Shown piece by piece: positions 24,628 to 33,373 of a stretch of 64,000 nucleotides of DNA. The notes under the pieces are model-generated. The model saw only the letters and a program-made list of their open reading frames with translations. It was not told the DNA's origin and ran no database searches. The position numbers and the translations under genes are program-made. Origin of the DNA: Trinickia violacea (GTDB taxonomy: Bacteria; Pseudomonadota; Gammaproteobacteria; Burkholderiales; Burkholderiaceae); contig NZ_CP040078.1 in NCBI RefSeq assembly GCF_005280735.1, positions 3,596,001 through 3,660,000 of the forward strand. Direction: 5' to 3'. Within the stretch, counting starts at the first letter, position 1. Each line of letters opens with the position of its first letter.

Positions 24628-25542
24628 ATGATCAACTTCCGGCTCATCCGCCACCTTTGGCTCTTCCTTGCCGTCGCCGAAGAGCAGCATTTCGGGCGCG
24701 CGGCGCGCCGCCTCGACATGTCCCAGCCGCCGCTGACCGAGCAGATCCAGGCGCTCGAGCAAGCGCTCAAAGTGAAACTGTTCGAGCGCTCGCGGCGCGG
24801 CGCGCAGCTCACGCCAGTGGGCGCCGCCATCCTGCCTGCGGTGCGCAAGTTCGCCGACCAGCTCGAACGGCTCGAACTCGCCGTGCGCGAAGCGGTTGCC
24901 GGACGCAGCGGCGTCCTGACCATCGGTGCGATCTCGTCCGCCATGGTGGACGTCCTGCCGCCGTTGATCGAGCGCCTGAAAGCCGACTATCCGCAGCTCA
25001 CCGTGTCCGTGAAGGAAATCGACAGCGTGGAAGCAATTCCGGCGCTCGAAACAGGCGATATCGATCTCGCGTTTGCGAGGCTCGAGGGTGAATTGGGCGC
25101 AACGGTCGAATCATTGCCGCTGAAGCAAGATCGCCTGATGGTGGCGATGCCGAAAACGCATGCGCTGGCCGCAAGCCCGCGCGTGCGGCTGGCGGCACTG
25201 GCGGACGAGGAATTCGTGATGTTTTCGCGGCAGGTGAGCCCGGTCTATTTCGACAGCCTCGTGGCGTCGTGCAGGTCCAACGGGTTTTCTCCGCGCATCG
25301 TCCACGAGGTGCGCTCGGTCGCGTCTCAAGTTGCGTTCGTCGGATGCGGCCAAGGGATCGCGCTCGTGCCGGCGTCGCTCAAGAAGCTCGCGCCGGAGAA
25401 TGTGGTGTTTCGGCCGCTGAAGGAAAACTTGAGCGTCGTGACCACCGCCATGGCCTGGAGCACGGCCCGCGACAATCCGCTGATCGAAGCCGTGGCGGCC
25501 ATGCTCGGCAACGCTCGATCCAATCGGAAAACGCACGCTTAG
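24628..25542 (+). CDS. LysR family regulator of the RraA-like operon
   Basis: A 304-residue LysR regulator. The N-terminal winged helix-turn-helix is MINFRLIRHLWLFLAVAEEQ then FGRAARRLDMSQPPLTEQIQALE. The effector domain runs about 90-300 (GVLTIGAISSAMVDVLPPL, CGQGIALVPASL). The ATG at 24628 matches the family start; an upstream frame to 24535 is only leader. It is divergent from the five-gene aldolase-like operon with a T-N11-A inverted repeat in between, so it most likely activates that operon in response to a pathway intermediate. Confidence 0.93.
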   Translation: MINFRLIRHLWLFLAVAEEQHFGRAARRLDMSQPPLTEQIQALEQALKVKLFERSRRGAQLTPVGAAILPAVRKFADQLERLELAVREAVAGRSGVLTIGAISSAMVDVLPPLIERLKADYPQLTVSVKEIDSVEAIPALETGDIDLAFARLEGELGATVESLPLKQDRLMVAMPKTHALAASPRVRLAALADEEFVMFSRQVSPVYFDSLVASCRSNGFSPRIVHEVRSVASQVAFVGCGQGIALVPASLKKLAPENVVFRPLKENLSVVTTAMAWSTARDNPLIEAVAAMLGNARSNRKTHA

Positions 25543-25603
25543 GAAATCGGCCGCATGGCGGCATCGTGCGTCGCTTGTTTAGTGAGACTAAATTTGTGCC
25601 CCC

Positions 25604-26545
25604 CTACTCCTTGCCCTGCGCCTCGCAGGAAGTCCGGCTCGGCGGAAGTTGGGCCCGTCTGCAAAGATATTCGACCAACCGCTGTGCAGCTAGCTGTAGC
25701 GACTCGAAGTTCTTGAAGCAAACAACGAAGTGCCGGTTTGCCCAGGCATCGGTTAGCGGAATGATACGGACATTGAGCACCCGTCGATAAGTTTCGGCCA
25801 CCTCGACGGGAAGTATGCTGACACCCAGACCCGCCGAAACGACCCTGAACGCAGCGTCGAAGCTCGACACGATCACGCGGTACGAGATCGTCTTGCCCGC
25901 GCTGGCTGCCGCGCGTTGGAGCATGGTGTGGACCGCGGTGCTGGGTGGCAGGCCGACGTAATCGAATGGGAGCGTTTCGTCGAAGGCGATCGACTTCTTT
26001 CTCGCTAGAGGATGGTCAGCGTGCACGGCAACAGCAAGGCGATCGTTCCGGTAAGGCCGTATCTGCAAACCCTGTAAATCGGCGTTGTCCCAGCAGACGC
26101 CGACGGATGCCGCGCCCTCGCGAAGCTGTCGGGCAAGATCGATTGAAAGTCTTTCCTCGACGTCCACCGTGATATTCAGATTGGCCGGTTCGCGCATGAA
26201 CGATGCGATGTCGTCGAGTAGCGCTTCGGCAATCGCGGACGGTGAAGCGCAAATGCTTACGCGACCCTTTACGCCCCCACCGAACGCGGCAAGATCGGTG
26301 GTGATGCGCTCCATCGCGAAGAGCACGCCTCGCGACTGTTCGAGCAGCGCCGCACCAGCAGGCGTCGTCTCGACGCCTCGACGCCCACGCGTCAGCAGCG
26401 AAACCCCAAAATCGCTCTCCAGTTGTCCGATACGCTTGCTGATTGCGGACGGCTCGATATGCGCCTCTTGCGCCGCTCTTGCGATGTTTCCGTACTCGCA
26501 AACGGCGACGAACAGGCGCAACGTTTTCAGGTCGATGTCTCGCAT
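25604..26545 (-). CDS. LysR family regulator
   Basis: A 313-residue LysR regulator. The DNA-binding domain is MRDIDLKTLRLFVAVCEYGN with IARAAQEAHIEPSAISKRIGQLE. The effector domain includes SGGVKGRVSICASPSA-like features (GGGVKGRVSICASPSAIAE) and AGLGVSILPVEVAETY. This branch with EPSAISKRI resembles regulators of tricarballylate, citrate or other dicarboxylate use. The start is ATG 26545, with AAGGGC upstream; the open frame reaches 26632 as leader. It is divergent from a fused aconitase and probably controls it. Confidence 0.92.
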   Translation of the reverse strand: MRDIDLKTLRLFVAVCEYGNIARAAQEAHIEPSAISKRIGQLESDFGVSLLTRGRRGVETTPAGAALLEQSRGVLFAMERITTDLAAFGGGVKGRVSICASPSAIAEALLDDIASFMREPANLNITVDVEERLSIDLARQLREGAASVGVCWDNADLQGLQIRPYRNDRLAVAVHADHPLARKKSIAFDETLPFDYVGLPPSTAVHTMLQRAAASAGKTISYRVIVSSFDAAFRVVSAGLGVSILPVEVAETYRRVLNVRIIPLTDAWANRHFVVCFKNFESLQLAAQRLVEYLCRRAQLPPSRTSCEAQGKE

Positions 26546-26604
26546 GTTGCCCTTCGAGTGAGGTTTGCCCCGAACCGTCGCGCCTCGGTCACCTGAGACG
26601 TGGC

Positions 26605-26619
26605 GTTCCGGCTTGGAAC
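26605..26619. promoter_or_regulatory. LysR-type operator upstream of the fused aconitase
   Basis: GTTCCGGCTTGGAAC is a perfect inverted repeat (GTTCC-N5-GGAAC) with T-N11-A geometry, in the 183-bp gap between the LysR gene (minus) and the fused aconitase (plus). It is the best candidate binding site for that LysR protein. Confidence 0.6.
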
Positions 26620-26728
26620 GGTTGCTTTCCAAAATACCTCTTCTGGCACGTTTCCGGAAGCTCTAGAGTGGCTGTCGCAACCCCGGCATATTCGGAACTG
26701 GGGAGCCAGACGGAATCAGGAGATAACC

Positions 26729-28738
26729 GTGGATCAGCTGCATAACGAACTTTCCCAACCGGAACGGAAGGTTCGCTTCGGCGGACGCATTCTGTTCCTG
26801 TCGCAGGACGCTTCCGTGATGGAGCGACAACTACGGGGAGAGGACGTGAGCCTTGGGCAAGCTCGCCCGTTGCGTAGCGACGTTTCGACGGACGAGATCA
26901 CGCCCGCCTACGTCTGCTATCACTACGACGAGCAACTGGGCGAGTACCCTTACCTCGGTCTCGACTGCTCCGGGACGCAGCCAGTGAAGCCCGGCACTGT
27001 GAAAGCGGGCAATTTCGCGGTTACCGTGGCGAATCGGCGCTACGGCAAGGGCTCGTCGCGAGAGGCAAGCCCGTTTGCGGAATGGTGCGCGGGGATCCGC
27101 CTCGTCATCGCGGAAAGCTTTGAGCGAATCTATCGGCAAAATTGTCACAACCTCGGCATGCTTACGTCGACCGACTTCGGTTTAATCGAACGCATCCGAC
27201 GGGGCGAGGCAATCCCACTCGACGAATTTACGCGCGGCGAAGATGAGCTGACTGCTGAGCTGATCCGGCGAGGCGGGCTGTTCCGGCTCACCGAGGCGCG
27301 ACGCTCCGGCTGGCGGCTTCCTATGTCAACGGCTCCAGAACGCCCGATGACCTACGCCGAGAAAATCATCGCCAGGGCCAGCGGGTCTCGCAGTGCGGCG
27401 GTTGGGCAAAGTGTATTCGCGAAGGCGAACTGGCGTTATGCGCATGAGTACGTCTCGCCCATGTCCATCAGCTTCCTGCGCCGCGAGTATGGCGACGGCA
27501 TCGAGCTGCATGATCCGCATTCGATCGTCTGCTTTTCGGATCACCTGACTTTCATTCACAGAAGCATGCCGTCAGAGCGTCGCACGCTCGGACTGCTCGA
27601 CCTGGCCCAAAGACTTGGCCAAGTTCAGACGGCTTTCTGCGCGCAGTTCGGATTGCGTCATCACGGCCTGTTGGCCGATCGCGAGGGTTCCGAAGGCATC
27701 AGCCATTCCATCATGGTGGAGCGCTACGTTGAACCCGGTCACCTTGTGGTGGGAACCGATTCTCATACGCCGCATTGTGGCGCGTTGGGCGCGCTTGCGT
27801 TCGGGATCGGAGCCACGGAGATGGCCAACGCGTGGCTTACGGGCGATGTGCGGGTGAAGGTGCCCGAGACTTGCCGAGTCGACCTGATCGGCAAACTGCC
27901 GCCGGGCGTCGAAGCAAAAGATATCGTCCTGCATCTTCTTCGCCTGCCATACGTCAGAGAGGGACGGGCCATCGGCCAGGTGATCGAATACACCGGCGAG
28001 GCACTTGCTGGGCTGACGACCGATGAACGCGCGACGCTGACCAACATGGTCGCCGAGATAGGCGGGTTGACTGGTATCGTCATCCCCGACGGTGAGACAC
28101 GACGCTTCTTGCGCGAGCGCAGGGGCATTGAGTTCGAAATCGAGACCTGGATGCATAGCGATCCCGATGCACCCGTCGCGCACACGATCGAAGTGGACTG
28201 CTCGCAATTGGAACCGATGCTTGCCACGCCGGGTGATCCGGGGCACGGCTTGATGGTTTCGGCACTCGCCAACGACGTAAAAGTGGATATCGCCTACGGC
28301 GGCTCGTGCACGGGTGGAAAGCGGGAGGACCTCAAGCGCTGCCACGACGTGATCGTGTGGGCGCTCGAGCATGGCCTGAAAGTCGCCGAATCGACGCGTT
28401 TCATCCTGCAGTTCGGCAGTCAGGACGTTCGCGACTATTGTGTGCGCGAAGGCATGCTCGAGGCGTTCGAGCGCGCAGGTGTTGAACTGATCGAGCCGGG
28501 TTGCGGTGCATGCATCAACGCCGGGCCGGGTGTCTCGGAGCGTCCGGATCAGGTGACGGTCAGCGCAATCAATCGCAACTTTCCTGGGCGTTCGGGTCCG
28601 GGTCAGGTCTGGCTGGCGAGTCCGTCGACCGTTGCGGCGAGCGCGATAGCAGGTCGCATTGTCAGCTTCGAACAACTGCTTGCAGGGAGATGCAATGCGA
28701 AGGGTGATACTCGATACCAAGGACGTCCAGATACTTGA
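26729..28738 (+). CDS. Swivel-first fused aconitase/isopropylmalate-dehydratase family hydro-lyase
   Basis: A 669-residue [4Fe-4S] hydro-lyase with the aconitase swivel (LeuD-like) domain first (about 30-180; YGKGSSREASPFAEW is the substrate loop) and the catalytic LeuC-like domain second (about 205-640; VVGTDSHTPHCGALGALA). Cluster ligands fit Cys527 (GGSCTGGKRED) and Cys592/Cys595 (GCGACINAGPG). Normal aconitases have the opposite order. It would isomerise a tricarboxylic or alkylmalate-type acid. The GTG at 26729 was chosen because AGGAG is 6 bases upstream. It is divergent from a LysR gene and overlaps the following Lrp gene by 44 bp. Confidence 0.9.
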   Translation: MDQLHNELSQPERKVRFGGRILFLSQDASVMERQLRGEDVSLGQARPLRSDVSTDEITPAYVCYHYDEQLGEYPYLGLDCSGTQPVKPGTVKAGNFAVTVANRRYGKGSSREASPFAEWCAGIRLVIAESFERIYRQNCHNLGMLTSTDFGLIERIRRGEAIPLDEFTRGEDELTAELIRRGGLFRLTEARRSGWRLPMSTAPERPMTYAEKIIARASGSRSAAVGQSVFAKANWRYAHEYVSPMSISFLRREYGDGIELHDPHSIVCFSDHLTFIHRSMPSERRTLGLLDLAQRLGQVQTAFCAQFGLRHHGLLADREGSEGISHSIMVERYVEPGHLVVGTDSHTPHCGALGALAFGIGATEMANAWLTGDVRVKVPETCRVDLIGKLPPGVEAKDIVLHLLRLPYVREGRAIGQVIEYTGEALAGLTTDERATLTNMVAEIGGLTGIVIPDGETRRFLRERRGIEFEIETWMHSDPDAPVAHTIEVDCSQLEPMLATPGDPGHGLMVSALANDVKVDIAYGGSCTGGKREDLKRCHDVIVWALEHGLKVAESTRFILQFGSQDVRDYCVREGMLEAFERAGVELIEPGCGACINAGPGVSERPDQVTVSAINRNFPGRSGPGQVWLASPSTVAASAIAGRIVSFEQLLAGRCNAKGDTRYQGRPDT

Positions 28739-29183
28739 CGCCTTGCAGAAGGACGGACGTTTGACGAACGCCGAGCTTGCCCAGAGCCTCGGCATGTCTC
28801 CATCCCCGTGCTGGCGGCGCGTACAGCGGCTCGAGCAGATAGGCGTCATTCGTGGCTATCATGCCGATGTTGATCGCCAACGAGTCGGTCTCGGCGTGCT
28901 TGCATTCGTTCGGGCTTCGATCGATTCCTTTTCGGAAGTCGAAGCCAGCCGCTTTGCCGAACGGATACAGGGCTTTGAGCACGTGGTGGCCTGCTATCAG
29001 GTCGCCGGTGAAGTCGATTATCTTCTACAGATCGTCGCCGCCGATCTGGACTCGTACGAGTCGACGGTAGTGGACCTGCGGCGCATTCCCGGTATCCGCT
29101 CGATGCACACGATGTTCGTGCTCAACGAGATCAAATCGCCCGCCGGGTTGCCGGTTCGCCCCACGCTGGAGGATGAGGCGTGA
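28695..29183 (+). CDS. Lrp/AsnC family regulator
   Basis: A 162-residue feast/famine regulator. The N-terminal helix-turn-helix is LDTKDVQILDALQKDGRLTN with ELAQSLGMSPSPCWRRVQRLE. The RAM (ligand-binding) domain starts near residue 70 (VGLGVLAFVRASID, CYQVAGEVDYLLQIV, LRRIPGIRSMHTMFVL). It begins inside the 3' end of the aconitase gene (44-bp overlap, other frame) with GGGAG upstream, so the two are translationally linked. Such regulators sense amino acids or 2-oxo-acids, suggesting the aconitase works in amino acid metabolism (inference). Confidence 0.92.
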   Translation: MRRVILDTKDVQILDALQKDGRLTNAELAQSLGMSPSPCWRRVQRLEQIGVIRGYHADVDRQRVGLGVLAFVRASIDSFSEVEASRFAERIQGFEHVVACYQVAGEVDYLLQIVAADLDSYESTVVDLRRIPGIRSMHTMFVLNEIKSPAGLPVRPTLEDEA

Positions 29184-29212
29184 TGTGGCCTCGATTGCCG
29201 TACCGTTTTGTA

Positions 29213-29262
29213 TCGCGCACTGCCTCCGGGACCAGACGGGGGCACGTAAGCGCAGTGCGCGA
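29213..29262. repeat. 11-bp perfect inverted repeat between convergent genes
   Basis: TCGCGCACTGC (29213-29223) and GCAGTGCGCGA (29252-29262) are exact reverse complements separated by 28 bases. It lies between the convergent Lrp and acetoacetate-decarboxylase-like genes. It could form a long-loop stem in either transcript. No T-run follows, so a terminator role is only possible. Confidence 0.45.
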
Positions 29263-29286
29263 ATGCGTCAAGGCCAATGAAGCGGC

Positions 29287-30066
29287 TTACTCCTTCACCT
29301 CAACCGCTCCGTTGATCGTGATCGCGACCATGCCGAGGCTGGCTTCGACTGCGCCACGCGGTGCAAGCGGCGCGATTTCGTCATGCGGGCTGTCGAAATA
29401 GCGCAGCTCAGCCGTGCCTGAGGTCATCGGCCCCAACACCACGTCACCCACGGCAGCACGCAGCAAACGCTGCGAACCGCGATCCGGCTTGCCGACCACG
29501 CTCGGCAAACCCGCCAGGTTGACGACTGGATGAGCGAGCAGGCCTAGCGGGCGCCCCTCTTTGTCGCCGAGTGTCGCCTTCACTTCCACGAGGCGGCGGT
29601 CCTTCGACGCGACACTGGCGCCGATTACCGTTCCCGCACGCGGGGAGGCAGCCGCGCGATGTTCGAGCGCGTACGAACGCGTCATCCAGACCTGGCCTAG
29701 CTTTTTTGGCCAGCCCTGCAGCAGGCCACGCGCCATTGCGATGTCCTGGTCAACCCAGATCAACGGACAGAAATTCAGCCGTTCCCCCGACTTGGTTTCC
29801 ACCTCGACCAGTAGGAAGAACTCCTTGTACTGCGCGTAGACCGGATCGGCGAGCTCCCAGCCGTCGGTCGTCGATTGCCATTCGCAAACGTGTCCGCATG
29901 CACGCCCGGTTGCCGTGCCGAGGTTTTCGGGCACGTAAGATTGCGCGACCTGAATGTCGACGTCATACGCGAGCGACAGGACCTGGCCGGCGTAGTGCCA
30001 CGGAGGGGGCGAAAGCAGAGACGATTGGCCGTTCGGCGTGTACGGAGGAGAGAACCCTTTCAACAT
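29287..30066 (-). CDS. Acetoacetate decarboxylase family protein
   Basis: A 259-residue member of the ADC superfamily. The Schiff-base lysine region is LLQGWPKKLGQVWMTRSY, matching the GYPKK-type motif of acetoacetate decarboxylase, where a neighbouring lysine lowers the pKa. The N-terminal part WHYAGQVLSLAYDV and CPLIWVDQDIAMARG also fit. Relatives include decarboxylases and aldolase-dehydratases acting on 2-oxo-acids. It converges with the Lrp/aconitase pair and has no same-strand partner nearby. The substrate is unknown. Confidence 0.87.
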   Translation of the reverse strand: MLKGFSPPYTPNGQSSLLSPPPWHYAGQVLSLAYDVDIQVAQSYVPENLGTATGRACGHVCEWQSTTDGWELADPVYAQYKEFFLLVEVETKSGERLNFCPLIWVDQDIAMARGLLQGWPKKLGQVWMTRSYALEHRAAASPRAGTVIGASVASKDRRLVEVKATLGDKEGRPLGLLAHPVVNLAGLPSVVGKPDRGSQRLLRAAVGDVVLGPMTSGTAELRYFDSPHDEIAPLAPRGAVEASLGMVAITINGAVEVKE

Positions 30067-30237
30067 GGTGTTTGTCCCTTGCGACGAATTGTATTGGCTC
30101 GATTGCCGAGAAAAATTCTAGGTTCCTGGCAAGGGAATGTGCTGTCTATTACTCGTCCTTGGCCGAGGAAAAAGAAAAGTCCTGCCAGTGATTGAGGAAT
30201 CGAGGGCAGGAGATTGCATTGACGAAGCGCTGCGTTA

Positions 30238-30450
30238 GGGAATGACTTGCAGGACATGAAGAAAGTCGGGCGCGTCGGCGGCAAGGCGCTGCTCTATTTC
30301 GAGGCCGCGTCGACGTTCGCGCTGGCGATCGGCTTGCTCGCCGCGCGCTCACGAACATCGTCGGCAACGGCGTGGCGACGATCGTCGTGTCGGCATGGGA
30401 AGGCGGCCTGAATCGCGAGAGGCTGGCTATGGCGTTGAATGCCACGCCAT
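30238..30450 (+). pseudogene. dctA: dctA (C4-dicarboxylate symporter) remnant with internal deletion
   Basis: Two pieces of a DctA-type symporter are fused. The first reads NDLQDMKKVGRVGGKALLYFEAASTFALAIGLLAA, here split as NDLQDMKKVGRVGGKALL then YFEAASTFALAIGLLAA, matching the third-fourth helix region. Near 30345 the phase changes and the second piece reads ALTNIVGNGVATIVVSAWEGG then LNRERLAMALN, which belongs near the C-terminus. About 250 codons are missing between them, and there is no start. The fossil lies between the ADC-like and CFA-like genes. Confidence 0.75.
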
Positions 30451-31367
30451 CAACCCGCCCCGCCCGGCCACGGCAGCGCGCTGGCGCGCCTGCCCGCCTT
30501 GCGCCCGACGATCTCGTAGATTGACACGTCATCACGCTCGAATGCCGCGGCCCAGTCGCTCAGATAGTTACACCACGTCCGAAAGCTCCGGTCATCGACG
30601 AGCTGCCGCAGCGCCATCTCCTTCGCCCGGAAGTTCGCCTCCCACAAACGCAGCGTCCTCACGCAATGCCGGCGCAGGTTCTGAATCGTCGAGACTTCGA
30701 GCCCGCCTTCGCGCATGGCTGTCAACGCGTAGCCAAGATCGGGCAGCTCGTCGTCGGGGAACACGTATCGGCTCGGGAACGCGCTGTCATCGAACTCGAG
30801 CCCGCCGCTGCTTGGCCCGCTCGACAGGATGCCGTAACTGACGAGCACGCCATCCGACGTCAGACGCGCCTGCAAGGCCGCGATGTACTCGGGAAGATCG
30901 CTACGGCCATCGCGCTCGAACATGCCGAGGCTCGTGATCCGATCGAAGCGGCCCTCGACATCGGGATAGGCTTGGAGCCTGATCTCGACACGCTCGGTCA
31001 AGCCCGCTGCCTTGACGCACTCGTTGGCCCAATCGAACTGATTCTTCGACAACGTAATGCCGACGCAACGCGCGCCGAACTTTTCCGCCGCTCGAATCAC
31101 CAGCGCGCCCCAGCCGCAATCGACATCGAGCAGGCTGTGGCCCGGCCTGAGCCCGATTTTTGTGAGGACGTGGTCGATCTTCTTGAGTTGTGCGGTCGCA
31201 AGGTCTTCGTCGCCGCTTTCGAAATAGGCGCATGAATAGACCATCCTCGGGTCCAGCCACATCGCGTAGTAATCGTTCGACACGTCGCGCAGGTACCTGT
31301 CGCGCGCCGGCGTCATCCGCGCGCGAACGTCCTTGAACCACCGCGTTACTTTTCCGTCTAGAGGCAT
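30450..31367 (-). CDS. Divergent cyclopropane-fatty-acyl-phospholipid synthase-like methyltransferase
   Basis: A 305-residue SAM-dependent methyltransferase of the CFA synthase family (YSCAYFESGDEDLATAQ, KIDHVLTKIGLRPGHSLLDV). It lacks the N-terminal half of full CFA synthases (usually near 380-400 residues). The SAM loop reads LLDVDCGWGALV where LLDIGCGWG is usual, and the active-site segment reads SLGMFERDGRSD where GMFEHVG is usual. The His and Gly changes may alter bicarbonate or lipid handling. The ATG at 31367 has GGAGAG upstream. It follows the ClC gene by 26 bp in the same direction, so it is probably co-transcribed with it. Confidence 0.85.
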   Translation of the reverse strand: MPLDGKVTRWFKDVRARMTPARDRYLRDVSNDYYAMWLDPRMVYSCAYFESGDEDLATAQLKKIDHVLTKIGLRPGHSLLDVDCGWGALVIRAAEKFGARCVGITLSKNQFDWANECVKAAGLTERVEIRLQAYPDVEGRFDRITSLGMFERDGRSDLPEYIAALQARLTSDGVLVSYGILSSGPSSGGLEFDDSAFPSRYVFPDDELPDLGYALTAMREGGLEVSTIQNLRRHCVRTLRLWEANFRAKEMALRQLVDDRSFRTWCNYLSDWAAAFERDDVSIYEIVGRKAGRRASALPWPGGAG

Positions 31368-31393
31368 CTGTCTCTCCGTGGTGCGGGTTTTAT

Positions 31394-33205
31394 TCAATGG
31401 TCTGCGTCGGCGTGCTGGCCCGGCGTGTCTTGCCGCTTGGTGGTCGGTGCGAAGAGCGTGCTCCGCGGAACCCACACTTGGCGGAATTGCTCGAGTTCGC
31501 GCTCCTCGGTGAACACCGACATCGACGGCTTGACCAGATCGTGCCGAGATACGATGCCGAGCAGGCGGTACGTACTCTTGTCTTCGACGACAGGAACGCG
31601 ATCGAGTCCCGTGATGGCCAGACGGGCGGCCACATCTCTGCAGGTTTCGCCAGGCAGCGCGACTTCAGGCCGCGCGAGCGCGAAGACCGAGCCGATCGGG
31701 GTATCGCACTGCCCCGGCGGAATCCGGTCGAGCAGCGTCCGGTCCACCATGCCCACCAGGAACCCCGAGGCGACGACGGGGTACGCACGATACTTCTGGG
31801 CCGATCCGAAGTAATCGCGAAAGACCTCGGCTACGGTCGTCTTTGCATCGATCGTCTTCGCCGCACGAGTCATGACCTCCTCGACGTAATGCCTTTCGAG
31901 CGGATCGATGCTGTACTCGCGATAGATGTGATAGCCGCGGCGCGCGATCTTCTCGGTCAGGATCGAGCGGCGCATGAGCAGGACCGTAAAGCCATACGCG
32001 ACAGCGGCGGCCGCCAAGAGGGGAAGCAAGGCGTTCGCGTCGCCGGTCAGCTCGAAGGCGAACACGGCCGCCATCACGGGCGCGCGCATCATGCCGCCGA
32101 GCGCGGCGGCCATGAAGATGAGCGGCCAAACCGCCGGGTCGCCGCCGGGCATATACGGAGCGGCAAGCGCGCCGACGCCCGCGCCCATCATCAGCAACGG
32201 CGCGAGGACGCCACCCGAGGTGCCCGAGGCCAACGCAATGACCCAAATCACGGCCTTGACGAGCACGATCGAAATCACGGCCTGCACGGCAAGATGGTTT
32301 TGCAGCAAGTCGCCGATGACGTCATATCCGACGCCGAGCGTGCGCGGCTGAAAATATCCGCCGATACCGACGACGATGGCGCCCAACGCCGGCCACCACA
32401 TCCAATGAATGGGCAGCTTGCCGAAGAGGTCTTCCACTTTGTAAAGCCATGTGGACAATCCCCACGACAACGCGCCGGCAATCAGCCCTGCGATGGCCGA
32501 CGCCACGATGCCGATCGGGCCGAGCGGCATCGTATGCAGCGGGAACAACGGACCGCTCCCCAGCAGCAGCGGGCGCGTGAAGCCAGCCACAGCACACGCG
32601 ATGGCGACCGGCAAAAGGCTGCGGGGCCGCAGCTCGAACAGCAGAAGCTCGATGGCGAGCAGCACGGCCGCAACCGGCGTGCCGAACACCGCGGTCATGC
32701 CGGCGACCGCCCCCGCCACGAGAAGTGCCTTGCGTTCGGCGCTCGACAAATGGAAGTGTTGGGCGACGAGCGAACCGATGGCGCCGCCCGTCATGATGAT
32801 CGGGCCTTCCGCGCCGAACGGCCCGCCGCTGCCGATTGCAATGGCGGAGGCGAGCGGCTTCAGGACGGCCACTTTCGGCGACATCTTGCTCTTTCCGAAC
32901 AGAATCGCCTCGATGGCCTCGGGGATGCCATGGCCGCGAATCTGCTCCGAACCGAAGCGCGCGATCAAACCCACAATCAGCCCGCCGACCACAGGCGCCG
33001 CGACGACGAACCACCCAAGCGTGTTCAGCGACGGAGAACGGTTCGCCGTCGATATCGTCTGGAAGAAGAAGAGGTTCGTGAAAAAGTAGATGAGGTGCAG
33101 CAGAAAAGCGGCGGCGACCGTGCTCAGCACGCCGCCGACGGCAGCAATGAGGCTGATGCGCAGGAGTCGGACATCTGTTGCGAAATCGCCCTTGTGCTCG
33201 CCCAT
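31394..33205 (-). CDS. ClC family chloride channel/antiporter with tandem CBS domains
   Basis: A 603-residue ClC protein. The filter and gate motifs are GSGGPFGAEGPIIMTGG, which keeps the gating Glu, and ASGTSGGVLAPLL; the helix N signature MAAALGGMMRAPVMA also fits. About 450-570 form two CBS domains (EEVMTRAAKTIDAKTTV, RDVAARLAITGLDRVPVVED) that usually bind adenine nucleotides. It moves Cl- or a related anion, coupled to protons if the gating Glu is used. The ATG at 33205 has AAGGGG upstream; the frame opens earlier at 33241. A small operator-like palindrome precedes it. Confidence 0.93.
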   Translation of the reverse strand: MGEHKGDFATDVRLLRISLIAAVGGVLSTVAAAFLLHLIYFFTNLFFFQTISTANRSPSLNTLGWFVVAAPVVGGLIVGLIARFGSEQIRGHGIPEAIEAILFGKSKMSPKVAVLKPLASAIAIGSGGPFGAEGPIIMTGGAIGSLVAQHFHLSSAERKALLVAGAVAGMTAVFGTPVAAVLLAIELLLFELRPRSLLPVAIACAVAGFTRPLLLGSGPLFPLHTMPLGPIGIVASAIAGLIAGALSWGLSTWLYKVEDLFGKLPIHWMWWPALGAIVVGIGGYFQPRTLGVGYDVIGDLLQNHLAVQAVISIVLVKAVIWVIALASGTSGGVLAPLLMMGAGVGALAAPYMPGGDPAVWPLIFMAAALGGMMRAPVMAAVFAFELTGDANALLPLLAAAAVAYGFTVLLMRRSILTEKIARRGYHIYREYSIDPLERHYVEEVMTRAAKTIDAKTTVAEVFRDYFGSAQKYRAYPVVASGFLVGMVDRTLLDRIPPGQCDTPIGSVFALARPEVALPGETCRDVAARLAITGLDRVPVVEDKSTYRLLGIVSRHDLVKPSMSVFTEERELEQFRQVWVPRSTLFAPTTKRQDTPGQHADADH

Positions 33206-33256
33206 GATTCCCCTTGCCTGGTAGCCGAAGATCGGATGCATCCGAGGCGTATATAT

Positions 33257-33269
33257 ATCACGTTGTGAT
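33257..33269. promoter_or_regulatory. Palindromic site upstream of the ClC gene
   Basis: ATCACGTTGTGAT is a perfect 5-bp inverted repeat (ATCAC-N3-GTGAT) within an AT-rich stretch (TATATATATCAC), 52 bp upstream of the ClC start. The sequence looks like a promoter with an overlapping operator, possibly for a CRP/FNR- or GntR-type factor; the factor is not identified. Confidence 0.45.
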
Positions 33270-33373
33270 GTAACGCGCTCGGATGCCGCTGCGGGCTACC
33301 AAGCTGGGGCGATGGCTTGTGCGTGAGTCGAAACTATGCGCGGGACAATCTCGTCAGCGCCTGCTTCAAGAGA

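Noticed and set aside
31397..33268. Long plus-strand open frame opposite the ClC gene
   Set aside because: Antisense shadow; no recognisable domain, and composition dominated by Arg, Asp, His and Gln.
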